A DNA stretch of 64,000 bases, from positions 496,001 through 560,000 of the forward strand of contig NZ_CADIJM010000003.1 of NCBI RefSeq assembly GCF_902859585.1, in the 5' to 3' direction. The DNA is from Achromobacter animicus. Its GTDB lineage: Bacteria > Pseudomonadota > Gammaproteobacteria > Burkholderiales > Burkholderiaceae_B. A model generated the notes under the pieces. It saw nothing but the letters and a program-made list of their open reading frames with translations, was not told the DNA's origin and made no database searches. Below, piece by piece: positions 47,936 through 57,328 of the stretch. Positions within the stretch are counted from its first letter, which is position 1. Every line of letters starts with the position of its first letter. The translations under genes and the position numbers were made by a program.

Positions 47936-48918
47936 GCGGCCACCTCCAACGTATTGCCTTTGTCATGCAGCCAACAGGCCGCGCGCGACGTGCCCGCGGA
48001 CATCAGCTCCGGGCGGTCGTGCGCGCAGCGCGGCAGGCGCTGGCCGCAGCGGGGATTGAACGCACAGCCCGGCGGAATGGCGTTCAGGCGCGGCATGCTG
48101 CCGTCGATCTGCACCAGCCGCTCGGTGTGGCCTTCCAGCGTGGGAATGGACCCCATCAGTCCCGACGTATAGGGATGGCGCGGTTTGTGGATCACGTCGG
48201 CCACCGGCCCGATCTCGGCCACGCGGCCGGCGTACATCACCGCCACGCGGTCGGCGGTCTCGGCGATGACGCCCATGTCGTGCGTGATCAACATGACCGC
48301 CGTGCCGTTTTCGCGGCACAGGCGTTTGAGCAGTTCGATGATCTGCGCCTGGATCGACACGTCCAGCGCGGTGGTGGGTTCGTCGGCCACCACCAGTTTC
48401 GGCTCGGCGGCCAGGGCCAGCGCAATCACGACGCGCTGGCGCATGCCGCCGGAGAACTGGTGCGGGTAGTGGTCGATGCGCTCGCGCGCGGCGGGAATGC
48501 CGGTGGACGCCAGCAGCTCCACCGCGCGGTTGCGCGCCTGCGACCAGGTCATGTCCAGGTGGGTGACGATGGTTTCAGCCAGTTGCCGGCCCACCGTGTA
48601 CAGCGGATTCAGCGACGTCAGCGGGTCCTGGAACACCGCGCCGATCTCGCGGCCGCGCACGCGGCGCATCTGTTCGTCGGGCAGGTTGTCGATGCGACGG
48701 CCGGCCAGCAGGATCTCGCCGGCCGCGATGCGGCCCGGGGGTTCGAGCAGGCCGATGATGGAGGCGCCGGTCAGCGACTTGCCGGCGCCGGATTCGCCCA
48801 CCACGCCCAGGACTTCGCCAGCCTGGATGGAAAAGGACACGTCGTCCAGGGCGCGTAGCGTGCCGCGGCGCGTGGGAAACTCCACGCGCAGGTTGCGGAC
48901 TTCAAGTAATGCGCTCAT
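47932..48918 (-). CDS. dppD: Peptide-type ABC transporter ATPase (DppD-like)
   Basis: A 328-residue ATPase, partner of DppF. Walker [10 protein letters not shown] is near residue 41, the signature [16 protein letters not shown] is near 160 and Walker [15 protein letters not shown] follows. The C-terminal motif [14 protein letters not shown] is the family Cys cluster. It starts 8 bp after the permease stop and overlaps dppF by 4 bp. Together these genes form a standard dppABCDF layout. Confidence 0.88.
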   Translation of the reverse strand: MSALLEVRNLRVEFPTRRGTLRALDDVSFSIQAGEVLGVVGESGAGKSLTGASIIGLLEPPGRIAAGEILLAGRRIDNLPDEQMRRVRGREIGAVFQDPLTSLNPLYTVGRQLAETIVTHLDMTWSQARNRAVELLASTGIPAARERIDHYPHQFSGGMRQRVVIALALAAEPKLVVADEPTTALDVSIQAQIIELLKRLCRENGTAVMLITHDMGVIAETADRVAVMYAGRVAEIGPVADVIHKPRHPYTSGLMGSIPTLEGHTERLVQIDGSMPRLNAIPPGCAFNPRCGQRLPRCAHDRPELMSAGTSRAACWLHDKGNTLEVAA

Positions 48919-48926
48919 GGTTTACC

Positions 48927-49841
48927 TCAGTTCAGCCGCGGGTTCAGTGCGTCGCGCAGCCAGTCACCCAGCAGGTTGACCGACAGCACAAGCAGCACCA
49001 GCGCCGCGCCCGGGAAAATGGTGATCCACCACTCTCCGGAAAACAGGAAATCGTTGCCGATCCGGATCAGCGTGCCCAGCGACGGCGCGGTCGGCGGCAC
49101 GCCCACCCCCAGGAACGACAGCGTCGCCTCGGTGATGATGGCGGTGGCCAGATGAACCGTGGCCAGCACCAGCACCGGACCCAGCACGTTGGGCAGCACG
49201 TGGCGGAACATGATGACGGGCGAGGCCACGCCGATCACGCGGGCGGCCTGCACGTATTCACGGTTCTTTTCCACCAGCGTCGAGCCGCGCACCGTGCGCG
49301 CGTACTGCGGCCAGCCGGCCAGCGCGATAGCGCCGATCAGCACCGGAAAGGCGATGATCTCGTGCAGCTCGCGCGGCACCGCCGCTCGGGCCACGCCGTC
49401 GATCAGGAGCGCGATCAGGATGGCGGGGAACGAGAGCTGCACGTCGGCGACGCGCATGATGAACGCGTCGATGCGGCCGCCGGCATAACCGGAGATCAAG
49501 CCCAGCACGATGCCGATCACCATCGACAGCAGCACCGAGGCCAGGCCGATCAGCAGCGACACGCGCGTGCCGTACAGGATGGCCGAATACAGATCGCGGC
49601 CCTGACTGTCGGTGCCCAGCAGGTACGTGGCCTGCCCGTTGGGTTCCCAGGCCGGCGGCAGCAGCGCGTCCAGCAGTTCGACCTTGGTCAGGTCGAACGG
49701 GTTGTGCGGCGCGACCCAGCCGGCTCCGAAGGAACCGATCAACAGGGCTGCAAGCAGCAGCGTGGCGACGATGGCCACGGGCGCCCGGCGCCAGGCCCAG
49801 GCAATGTCGCTGTCCCACCAGCGTTTAAGTACGGCGCGCAT
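48927..49841 (-). CDS. dppC: Peptide-type ABC transporter permease (DppC-like)
   Basis: A 304-residue permease of the binding-protein-dependent family. The N-terminal soluble segment WAWRRAPVAIV precedes a helix, and the HNPFDLTKVELLDALLPPAW segment with GTDSQGRDLYSAILYGTRVS is typical of DppC-type permeases. The EAA loop appears as EYVQAARVIGVASPVIMFRH. ATG 49841 shares a base with the stop codon of the upstream permease. The domain boundaries and helix count fit six transmembrane segments. Confidence 0.88.
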   Translation of the reverse strand: MRAVLKRWWDSDIAWAWRRAPVAIVATLLLAALLIGSFGAGWVAPHNPFDLTKVELLDALLPPAWEPNGQATYLLGTDSQGRDLYSAILYGTRVSLLIGLASVLLSMVIGIVLGLISGYAGGRIDAFIMRVADVQLSFPAILIALLIDGVARAAVPRELHEIIAFPVLIGAIALAGWPQYARTVRGSTLVEKNREYVQAARVIGVASPVIMFRHVLPNVLGPVLVLATVHLATAIITEATLSFLGVGVPPTAPSLGTLIRIGNDFLFSGEWWITIFPGAALVLLVLSVNLLGDWLRDALNPRLN

Positions 49842-50827
49842 CAGTGAGCCCCCCCGCGAGTCAGCCCGGAACGCAGCCGCGGGTCCACGACGAAATACAG
49901 AAGATCGACGATCAGGTTGATGACCACGAACACCAGCGCGATCAGGCACAGGTACGCGGCCATCACCGGCACGTCGGCGAATTGGACCGCCTGGATGAAG
50001 AGCAGGCCCATGCCCGGCCACTGGAACACGGTCTCGGTCACGATGGCAAAGGCGATGATGCCGCCCAGCTGCAGGCCGGTGATGGTGATGACGGGCACCA
50101 TCGTGTTCTTGAGCGCGTGGCCAAAATGGATGGCGCGGCGCTTCAGACCCCGGGCGCGCGCGAACTTGATGTAGTCCGAGCGCAGGACCTCCAGCATTTC
50201 GGAGCGCACCAGCCGCAGCACCAGCGTCATCTGGAAGAGCGACAGCGTGATGGACGGCAGGATGAGGTGCTTCCAGCCCGTGGCGGTGAACAGGCCCGAC
50301 GTCCACCAGCCCAGGCTGACGGTATCGCCGCGCCCGTAGCTGGGCAGCCAGCCCAGTTGCACCGAGAACACCAGGATCAGCAGGATGCCGATCAGGAAGG
50401 TTGGCAGCGACACGCCCAGCAGCGAGCCGGCCAGCAGCATCTGGGAAACCAGGCTGTTGCGCTTGAGCGCCGTGTACACGCCCAGCGGCACGCCCACGAC
50501 GAGCGCCAGCAACGCGGCCACCATGGACAGCTCAAGGGTGGCGGGCAAACGGGACTTCAGCAGGGTGGAAACGGGTTCGCTCTGGCGCAGGGAGATGCCG
50601 AAATTGCCCTGCACGGCGTTGGCCACGAAATGGCCGAATTGAACGATGGCGGGCTCGTTCAGGCCCAGGCGTTCACGCAATTCGATGCGCTCGGCATCGG
50701 TGGCGTCCTGCCCCAGCATGATGGTGACGGGGTCGCCGACGTATTGGAAAAGCACAAAGGCCAGTAGCGCGACGGTGAGCATCACCGCTACGGCCTGCAA
50801 CAGGCGACGCAGTATGAAAGCGAACAT
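49841..50827 (-). CDS. dppB: Peptide-type ABC transporter permease (DppB-like)
   Basis: A 328-residue inner-membrane permease. The N-terminal helix FAFILRRLLQAVAVMLTVAL is followed by the long periplasmic segment typical of DppB, with DPVTIMLGQDATDAERIELR and QGNFGISLRQSEPV. The EAA loop is YIKFARARGLKRRAIHFGHA. It overlaps the dppC-like start by one base. Upstream, between it and the binding-protein gene, a hairpin may lower downstream expression. Confidence 0.88.
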   Translation of the reverse strand: MFAFILRRLLQAVAVMLTVALLAFVLFQYVGDPVTIMLGQDATDAERIELRERLGLNEPAIVQFGHFVANAVQGNFGISLRQSEPVSTLLKSRLPATLELSMVAALLALVVGVPLGVYTALKRNSLVSQMLLAGSLLGVSLPTFLIGILLILVFSVQLGWLPSYGRGDTVSLGWWTSGLFTATGWKHLILPSITLSLFQMTLVLRLVRSEMLEVLRSDYIKFARARGLKRRAIHFGHALKNTMVPVITITGLQLGGIIAFAIVTETVFQWPGMGLLFIQAVQFADVPVMAAYLCLIALVFVVINLIVDLLYFVVDPRLRSGLTRGGAH

Positions 50828-50833
50828 AGGCGG

Positions 50834-50873
50834 AAAAAAGCAAGACGGCGGAACCGGGTAGGTCCCGCCGTCT
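50834..50873 (-). terminator. Hairpin attenuator between dppA-like and dppB-like genes
   Basis: On the minus strand AGACGGCGG and CCGCCGTCT form a 9-bp stem, followed by TGCTTTTTT. It lies 12 bp after the binding-protein stop. Such partial terminators let the binding protein be made in excess of the permeases. Confidence 0.65.
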
Positions 50874-50885
50874 GGTTAGCCTGGA

Positions 50886-52457
50886 TCAGTCAACCTTGAC
50901 CCAATCGGCAACGAGGCGGTTGTCGGCACGGTGGATGACCGTGACGTTCTTGCGCATGGCCCAGGGGATGACCTGGTCGTGCAGCGGGATATGCCCGAAG
51001 TCCTTGGCGTGCCCTTCCAGCACGGTGATGATGTCGGCGTCGCGCTTCTTCTCATCGGTCTCGGTCTTGATCCGATCGATGATGACGTCGAGTTCCTTGT
51101 TGCTGTAGTTGCCCAGGTTGTACATGCCGTCGGCGCCCTCACCCTTGGTGCGGATCAGGTTCTGCAGCGTGTACATGGCGTCGAACGTGGGCACGCCCCA
51201 GCCGAACAGATAGGCGCTGGTGTCGAACGACTGCACCTTCGGGAAGTACGTGGAGCGCGGCATGGCGTTCATGGTGGCCTTGACGCCGACCTTGGCCCAC
51301 ATGCCCACGACGGCCTGACAGATGGCTTCGTCGTTGATGTAGCGGTTGTTCGGGCAGTCCAGCGTGAAGTTCAGCGTGCCGTCGTAGCCGGCTTCCTTGA
51401 GCAGGGCGCGGGCCTTTTCGGGGTCGTAGGGCACGCGCTTGTGCACGGACTCGGCCCAGCCATGGACCTGCGGCGCGATCATCGTGCCGGTGGGCGCCGA
51501 CAGGCCGCGCATCACGGCGCGCTTGATGGCGTCCACGTCGATGGCGCGGTACAGCGCTTCGCGCACGCGCACGTCCTGGAAGGGGTTCTTGCCCTTGATG
51601 TTGGAGTACTGCAGCTCCGGACGCTTCTGGTCCAGGCCCAGGTAGATGGTGCGGTATTCGTTGCCCTCGACGACCTTCTGCGACTGGCGCAGGCGGTCCA
51701 GGTCTTGCGCGGCCGGATCCAGCACGAAGTCGATCTCGCCGGACAACAGCGCGGCGGTGCGCGTGGCGTTCTGCTTGATCGGCGTGAAGACGACTTCGGT
51801 CACGTTGCCGACCTTGCCGGCCTTGTTCCACCAGTCCTTGTTTTCCTCGAAGACCGTGCGCACGTCGACTTCGCGGCTCTTGAGCTTGTAGGGACCGGTG
51901 CCGTTGGTGTTGCGCGCGCCGTAGGTTTCTTCCTTGTTGACGAAGTCCTGCGGCTTGGCGATGTTGTTCTTTTCGGACCAGGCCTTGTTCATGATGAACA
52001 CGTTGGTCAGCTGGCGCAGCAGCACGGGGTTCGGCGCCGAAGTTTCGATCTCGACGGTCAGGTCGTCGATCTTGCGCGCTTCCTTGATGCCGGTGGTGTA
52101 GGCCTTGTAGTTCGACGTGGGCGCCATCGCGCGGTGAATCGAGAACACCACGTCGTCCGCCGTGAACGCGGCGCCGTCATGGAACTTGACGTTGGGGCGC
52201 AGCTTGAAGCGATACAGGGTGGGCGACACCTCCTCCCATTCGGTGGCCAGGCGCGGCGACACCTTGAAGGACTTGTCGTAGTCGACCAGCGGCTCGTAGA
52301 TGTAGCTGTTGGCGGCGATCGTCATGCCTTCGTTCTGCGAGTGCGGATCGAACGTGAGGATGTCGCCCTGGGCGGCCCAGCGGAAGGTCTTGGCTTGCCC
52401 GATCGAGGGCACTGCCACGGCGGCGGCGATCGCGATAGCAATCAAAGTGCGGCGCAT
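50886..52457 (-). CDS. dppA: Periplasmic peptide-binding protein (family 5)
   Basis: A 523-residue solute-binding protein that delivers peptides or similar substrates to the DppBC-like permeases. The signal peptide MRRTLIAIAIAAAVAVPS is followed by a cleavage site near GQA. Mature sequence shows LTFDPHSQNEGMTIAANSYI and RFKLRPNVKFHDGAAFTADD, typical of cluster C binding proteins. There is no lipobox, so the protein is soluble. AGGAG nine bases before ATG 52457 fixes the start. The peptide-binding residues do not reveal the ligand. It lies close to a catabolic operon but is separated by a MarR gene. Confidence 0.9.
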   Translation of the reverse strand: MRRTLIAIAIAAAVAVPSIGQAKTFRWAAQGDILTFDPHSQNEGMTIAANSYIYEPLVDYDKSFKVSPRLATEWEEVSPTLYRFKLRPNVKFHDGAAFTADDVVFSIHRAMAPTSNYKAYTTGIKEARKIDDLTVEIETSAPNPVLLRQLTNVFIMNKAWSEKNNIAKPQDFVNKEETYGARNTNGTGPYKLKSREVDVRTVFEENKDWWNKAGKVGNVTEVVFTPIKQNATRTAALLSGEIDFVLDPAAQDLDRLRQSQKVVEGNEYRTIYLGLDQKRPELQYSNIKGKNPFQDVRVREALYRAIDVDAIKRAVMRGLSAPTGTMIAPQVHGWAESVHKRVPYDPEKARALLKEAGYDGTLNFTLDCPNNRYINDEAICQAVVGMWAKVGVKATMNAMPRSTYFPKVQSFDTSAYLFGWGVPTFDAMYTLQNLIRTKGEGADGMYNLGNYSNKELDVIIDRIKTETDEKKRDADIITVLEGHAKDFGHIPLHDQVIPWAMRKNVTVIHRADNRLVADWVKVD

Positions 52458-52644
52458 AAGTGTCAACTCCTGACAGTAGTCTGAATACCGGCGCGAGTGT
52501 GCCTACCCACGAGACCCGCGTCAATTCAGGGTTTGCGCGTACCGGCGGTTGTTTTCACTGGGGAACGACAACCGGGGACGCATAAGCATGTAACAAAAAA
52601 ATCGGACCAAACAACGTTCGAGTGCGCGCTTGCAACGGACGGAT

Positions 52645-53142
52645 CTATTCGTCCGGGTCGATGGGCAGTTCCAGGGGAACGTGTTCGGTCATCAGCACGT
52701 CCAGCATGTCGATCAGCAGCGCGGCCTTTTCTTCGCCGAAGGGCGCCAGCACCGCCTTCTGGTGCTGCAAAGCCTGATCGCACAGGCCGCCGATGAGGTT
52801 GGAGCCCTTGGCCGTGATGCAAACCCGCGTCTGGCGGCGGTCGGCTCGCACGCCCGTGCGGGCCACCAGACCGTCGGCCTCCATGCGCTGCACGACCTTG
52901 CTGAGCGTGGGCTGCTTGGTGATGGCCAGCACGGCCAGGCTGCCGATGGTTTCGCCGGCGCTGCCTTGCAAGCTGGCGAGCACGCGCCATTCGGTCACGG
53001 ACAGGCCGGCGGCTTTGACCTGTTGATGGAACTCCGCCGAGATGCGCTGACTGGCCTGCGCAAGCAGATAGGCCAGGTAGCCGTCGACGAACCGCGGGCC
53101 CGTTGCGGCGGCGCGCGTGCCGCGTGGCTTATCTGCCTGCAT
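52645..53142 (-). CDS. MarR-family transcriptional regulator
   Basis: A 165-residue MarR protein, probably a ligand-responsive repressor of the divergent catabolic operon. The winged helix is visible at LSVTEWRVLASLQGSAGETI, LAVLAITKQPTLSKVVQRM and the wing DGLVARTGVRADRRQTRV. GGGAG nine bases before ATG 53142 supports this start; an upstream ATG at 53166 is possible. Regulators in this position commonly answer an aromatic substrate or CoA thioester. The candidate operator is at 53368-53382. Confidence 0.88.
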   Translation of the reverse strand: MQADKPRGTRAAATGPRFVDGYLAYLLAQASQRISAEFHQQVKAAGLSVTEWRVLASLQGSAGETIGSLAVLAITKQPTLSKVVQRMEADGLVARTGVRADRRQTRVCITAKGSNLIGGLCDQALQHQKAVLAPFGEEKAALLIDMLDVLMTEHVPLELPIDPDE

Positions 53143-53367
53143 GTTGGTTTGCTCCCACGCACCCATTTCGAAGGCCTGCCCCGTTGCCGAAAAGCGCATT
53201 GCACCACGACGGCGCAGCCGTGCGCCATGATGTACCGCAATGCTGTTGCGCAGCACAGGGTATACCCCAAATCGCAACCCGTTTTTGCACCATTGCAGCG
53301 CCCTCAATCCGTCAAAAACCTAGAGAACAACCAGTATATACACCCTTGTTTTTGCGTGATATTTTTT

Positions 53368-53382
53368 AATTTCCATGAAATT
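53368..53382. promoter_or_regulatory. Candidate MarR operator AATTTCCATGAAATT
   Basis: A perfect 15-bp inverted repeat with 6-bp arms and CAT in the middle, inside the AT-rich divergent promoter region and 12 bp upstream of the -35 box of the iorA promoter. MarR dimers favour AT-rich inverted repeats of about this size. The remaining 53143-53511 stretch is unusually AT-rich for this window (about 53280-53430) and shows no gene. Confidence 0.45.
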
Positions 53383-53394
53383 TCATCTTTTTTA

Positions 53395-53423
53395 TTGACA
53401 GCTAAAACGTTGACTCCTAAAGT
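53395..53423 (+). promoter_or_regulatory. Predicted sigma-70 promoter of the iorA operon
   Basis: A perfect -35 box TTGACA at 53395-53400, a 17-bp spacer and TAAAGT at 53418-53423 (four matches to TATAAT). It is 89 bp before the iorA ATG at 53512, which follows an AAGGGA ribosome-binding site. Confidence 0.6.
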
Positions 53424-53511
53424 ATTTTTCAGGCGATGTTTTCGTGGCAAGACGATGCTGCACGGCAGCACGGATTAAGGATCCCGACGGGGTCCGCGAA
53501 AGGGATCCAAG

Positions 53512-55743
53512 ATGGCGGAAAGGTCTTTCAAGAAAGAAGTCCAGCAACTGCGCATCGGCGCGGGCGAGGAATTTCGCGGCGAAGGGATTCTTGCCGTCAC
53601 GAAGGCGCTGCTGCAATCCGGCGTGGGTTACGTGGCCGGCTATCAGGGCTCGCCGATCTCGCATCTGATGGACGTGCTGGCCGACGCCAACGACATCCTG
53701 CAGGAACTGGGCGTGCACTTCGAGGCGAGCGCCTCGGAAGCCACCGCCGCAGCCACGCTGGCCGCCTCCGTCATGTACCCCATCCGTGGCGCCGTGACGT
53801 GGAAATCCACGGTGGGCACCAACGTCGCCTCCGACGCGCTGGCCAACCTGGCCTCGGGTGGCGTCACCGGCGGTGCGCTCGTCATCGTGGGCGAAGACTA
53901 CGGCGAAGGCTCGTCGATCATGCAGGAACGCTCGCACGCGTTCGCCATGAAGTCGCAGATCTGGCTGCTGGACCCGCGCCCTAACCTGGAAAGCATGGTC
54001 AAGGCGGTGGAAGACGGCTTTGCGCTGTCGGAAGCCAGCAAGACGCCCGTGATGCTGCAACTGCGCATCCGCGGCTGTCATGTGCATGGCCGCTTCATCG
54101 CCAAGGAAAACAAGCGCCCGGCGTTCAGCCTGGCCGAGGCGCTGGAAAGCCCGGCGCGCGACACCAGCCGCATCGTGCTGCCCCCGGCCTCGTTCCTGCA
54201 CGAGCAGGAAAAGATCAAGGAGCGCTGGCCGGCCGCCATCCGCTACATCAAGGAAAACCAGCTCAACGAGCACTTTGACGGCGACCAGGACGACATCGGC
54301 CTGATCCTGCAGGGCGGTCTGTACAACGGCGTCATCCGCGCGCTGCAGCTCTTGGGCCTGGCCGACAACTTCGGCAACAGCCGCATCCCGCTGTACGTGA
54401 TGAACGTGACCTACCCCGTCATCGAGGACGAGGTCATCGACTTCTGCCGCGGCAAGCGCGCCGTGCTGCTGCTGGAAGAAGGCCAGCCGGACTACATCGA
54501 GCAGAACCTGCACGCGGTGCTGCGCCGGGCCGGTGTGAGCACGCAGTTGTCCGGCAAGGACGTCCTGCCGATGGCAGGCGAATACACGACCCAGGTCATG
54601 CGCGATGGCCTGCGCGAATTCCTCAGGCGCAACCGGCCGGAATCGCTGCAGACGCATCCGGCGGTAGCGGTGGATGCGCAGGCAGAAGTGCAGCCCGAGC
54701 CCCAGCTCACCATCACCGAGGTCTCGCGGCCCAAGCCCGCCCGTCCCGCCGAGCAGCCCATCACCTTCCACAAGCACGTCGAAGGCCTGGCGGCCGTTGT
54801 GCCGCCGCGGCCCGCGGGCTTCTGTACGGGCTGTCCGGAGCGGCCCATCTTTTCCGCGCTGACGCTGGCGCAGGAAACGCTGGGCCAGCACCACATTTCG
54901 TGCGACATCGGCTGCCATCTCTTTTCCATCCTGCCACCCTTCAACCTGGGCGCCACGACGATGGGCTACGGCCTGGGCGCTTCCAGCGCGGCCGCCTTCA
55001 ACGTGCCGGCCGCCAAGCGGCCCATCTCGATCATGGGCGACGGCGGCTTCTGGCATAACGGGCTGGCGTCGGGCATTGGCAACGCGGTGTTCAACAAGTA
55101 CGACGGCGTCATCGTCATCGTGGACAACTTCTACGCGTCGGCCACCGGCGGACAGGACATCCTGTCCTCGCGCGCCGACAACCCCGATCGCTCGACCAAC
55201 AACCCGATCGACCAGGCCGTGCGCGGCGTGGGCGTGAAGTGGGTCCGCACGCTGGACCGCACTTACGACGTGGCCAAGGTGCGCGCCACCATCGAAGAAG
55301 CGCTGACCACCGACATCAAGGGCCCGAAGGTCATCATCGCGCAGTCCGAATGCATGCTGAACAAGCAGCGGCGCGTCAAACCCCTGTTCAACAAGGCGGT
55401 CAAGGAAGGCAAGCGGGTCGTGAAGGAACGCTTTGGCGTGGATCCGGATGTCTGTACCGGCGATCACGCCTGTATCCGGCTGTCCGGGTGTCCGTCATTG
55501 ACGGTCAAGGACAGCGGCGATCCGCTCAAGGAAGACCCGGTTGCGCACGTGGAAAGCAGCTGCGTGGGCTGCGGCAACTGTGGCGAGGTCGCGCACGCGG
55601 CCGTGCTGTGTCCGTCGTTCTACCGAGCCGACATCATCCACAACCCGACCGGCGCCGACCGCTTCCTGGCGCGCATGCGCGGCGCGGTGATCGGCTTCCT
55701 GCAACGGCGCCGCGCGGCGCGTCTGGCGCAAAGCGCGCTTTGA
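53512..55743 (+). CDS. iorA: Indolepyruvate ferredoxin oxidoreductase, alpha-type subunit
   Basis: A 743-residue thiamine-diphosphate subunit that oxidatively decarboxylates aryl-pyruvates to aryl-acetyl-CoA with ferredoxin as acceptor. The N-terminal pyrimidine-binding region contains GYQGSPISHLMDVLAD. The TPP pyrophosphate domain shows CTGCPERPIFS and the Mg-binding segment IMGDGGFWHNGL. The C-terminal cysteine cluster CVGCGNCGEVAHAAVLCPSF is a 4Fe-4S site. Length is slightly above archaeal IorA. ATG follows a good ribosome-binding site; iorB begins 13 bp after the stop. The enzyme is usually oxygen-sensitive, so its partnership with an oxygenase downstream is notable. Confidence 0.9.
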   Translation: MAERSFKKEVQQLRIGAGEEFRGEGILAVTKALLQSGVGYVAGYQGSPISHLMDVLADANDILQELGVHFEASASEATAAATLAASVMYPIRGAVTWKSTVGTNVASDALANLASGGVTGGALVIVGEDYGEGSSIMQERSHAFAMKSQIWLLDPRPNLESMVKAVEDGFALSEASKTPVMLQLRIRGCHVHGRFIAKENKRPAFSLAEALESPARDTSRIVLPPASFLHEQEKIKERWPAAIRYIKENQLNEHFDGDQDDIGLILQGGLYNGVIRALQLLGLADNFGNSRIPLYVMNVTYPVIEDEVIDFCRGKRAVLLLEEGQPDYIEQNLHAVLRRAGVSTQLSGKDVLPMAGEYTTQVMRDGLREFLRRNRPESLQTHPAVAVDAQAEVQPEPQLTITEVSRPKPARPAEQPITFHKHVEGLAAVVPPRPAGFCTGCPERPIFSALTLAQETLGQHHISCDIGCHLFSILPPFNLGATTMGYGLGASSAAAFNVPAAKRPISIMGDGGFWHNGLASGIGNAVFNKYDGVIVIVDNFYASATGGQDILSSRADNPDRSTNNPIDQAVRGVGVKWVRTLDRTYDVAKVRATIEEALTTDIKGPKVIIAQSECMLNKQRRVKPLFNKAVKEGKRVVKERFGVDPDVCTGDHACIRLSGCPSLTVKDSGDPLKEDPVAHVESSCVGCGNCGEVAHAAVLCPSFYRADIIHNPTGADRFLARMRGAVIGFLQRRRAARLAQSAL

Positions 55744-55756
55744 GGAACCCAGCAAC

Positions 55757-57301
55757 ATGAACGCGGCGGCGATGCAGCAAGGCAACCCCATCAAGATCGC
55801 GATCCTGGCCATGGGCGGCCAGGGCGGCGGCGTGCTGGCCGACTGGATCGTCGACATGGCCGAGCACGCCGGCTGGTGGGCGCAAACCACCTCGGTGCCC
55901 GGCGTGGCGCAGCGCACCGGCGCCACGATCTACTACCTGGAACTGCTGCCCGAGGCCGATGTGCAGCGCGCCGGCCGCCAACCCGCGCTGGCGCTGATGC
56001 CCACGCCAGGCGACGTGGACCTGGTGGTGGCGGCCGAACTGATGGAAGGCGGCCGGGCCATCCAGCGCGGCCTCGTGACGCCGGACCGCACGGTCCTGAT
56101 CGCGTCGTCGCACCGCAGTTTTGCGGTCAGCGAGAAGTCCGCGCCCGGCAACGGCATCGCCGATCCCAACAAGGTGCTGGAAGCGGGCCGCACGGCGGCC
56201 CAGCGTTTCCTGTGTTTTGATCTGCAGGACCTGGCCGACCGCGCCGGCAGCGTCATCAGCGCCAGCCTGTTTGGCGCGGTGGCCGGCAGCGGCGCCCTGC
56301 CCTTCACCCGTGACGACTTCGAGGCCACCGTGCGCCGCGCGGGCCTGGGCGTGGACGCCAGCCTGCGCGCCTTTGCGCTGGGTTTCGAGTCGGCCAACTC
56401 GGCGCCCGGGCAGCCTGCCCCCATCGACCTGACGCGCCCCGTTCCGGACGTACCCGAGCGCGCCGCCAGCCCGCGCGCGCAGGCCTTGCTGGACGCCATC
56501 CGGCGCGATTTCCCCGCCTGTGCCCAGCCCATGCTGACCGCCGGCGTGCGCCGCCAGATCGAATTCCAGGATCTGCCCTACGCCGAAGACTACTTGCGCC
56601 GCCTGAAGGCCATCCGCGACCTGGATGCGCAGCACGGCGGCGACGCGCACCAATGGGCGCTGACCTGCGCCGCGGCGCGTTACGTGGCCACCGCCATGGC
56701 CTACGACGACGTGATCCGCGTGGCGGACCTGAAGACCCGCGGCACGCGCTTTGACCGCGTGCGCACGGAAGTCGGCGCGCGCGCCGGCCAGCTCGTCGAC
56801 ACGACCGAATTCATGCATCCCCGGCTGGAAGAAATCTGCGGCACGTTGCCGGTGCGGCTGGGCCGCTGGCTGGAAAACTCCAAGGCCTTCGGCGGCTTCG
56901 TCGAACGCCGGCTCGGCAAGGGCCGCCGCCTGCGCAGCGGCACGCTGGGCGGATTCCTGATGCTGTACACACTGGCCGGCATGCGGCGGTTCCGTCGCAG
57001 CACGCTGCGCCATCAGATCGAAACCGAATCGCTGGAATCGTGGCTGGCGCTGGTGGCGCGGCTGGCCCCGCGCGACTACGCATTGGCCGTCGAAACCGTC
57101 AACTGCCGCCGCCTGGTCAAGGGCTACAGCGACACCCATGTGCGCGGCGGCGGCAAATACCGGCAGCTCATCGCGGCCGCCGAGCAGCTGGTTGGCCGCC
57201 CCGATGCCGCCGACGCGCTGCGCGCGTTGCGCGACACCGCGCTCGCCAACGTGAAGTGCGAGCCCATGGAACGCCAGATCGCGGAAAAACTGGCCGCCTG
57301 A
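55757..57301 (+). CDS. iorB: Indolepyruvate oxidoreductase, beta-type subunit
   Basis: The 514-residue partner of IorA, carrying the gamma-like domain of 2-oxoacid oxidoreductases. The N-terminal dinucleotide-like turn IAILAMGGQGGGVLADWIV and the segment GVAQRTGATIYYLELLPEAD are typical. Unlike the short archaeal IorB (about 200 residues), this one has an extra C-terminal part of some 300 residues with His/Arg-rich segments such as RMRRFRRSTLRHQ; such long forms occur in aerobic proteobacteria and may bind a different electron acceptor. It is followed after 27 bp by the reductase gene in the same direction. Confidence 0.85.
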   Translation: MNAAAMQQGNPIKIAILAMGGQGGGVLADWIVDMAEHAGWWAQTTSVPGVAQRTGATIYYLELLPEADVQRAGRQPALALMPTPGDVDLVVAAELMEGGRAIQRGLVTPDRTVLIASSHRSFAVSEKSAPGNGIADPNKVLEAGRTAAQRFLCFDLQDLADRAGSVISASLFGAVAGSGALPFTRDDFEATVRRAGLGVDASLRAFALGFESANSAPGQPAPIDLTRPVPDVPERAASPRAQALLDAIRRDFPACAQPMLTAGVRRQIEFQDLPYAEDYLRRLKAIRDLDAQHGGDAHQWALTCAAARYVATAMAYDDVIRVADLKTRGTRFDRVRTEVGARAGQLVDTTEFMHPRLEEICGTLPVRLGRWLENSKAFGGFVERRLGKGRRLRSGTLGGFLMLYTLAGMRRFRRSTLRHQIETESLESWLALVARLAPRDYALAVETVNCRRLVKGYSDTHVRGGGKYRQLIAAAEQLVGRPDAADALRALRDTALANVKCEPMERQIAEKLAA

Positions 57302-57328
57302 GGCCGACACCAGAAAGAGACAGACATC

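Noticed and set aside
53392-55467. A 691-codon open frame on the minus strand opposite iorA
   Set aside because: Its sequence is the antisense shadow of a gene with strong family motifs, and it reads through the promoter region without its own start signals.
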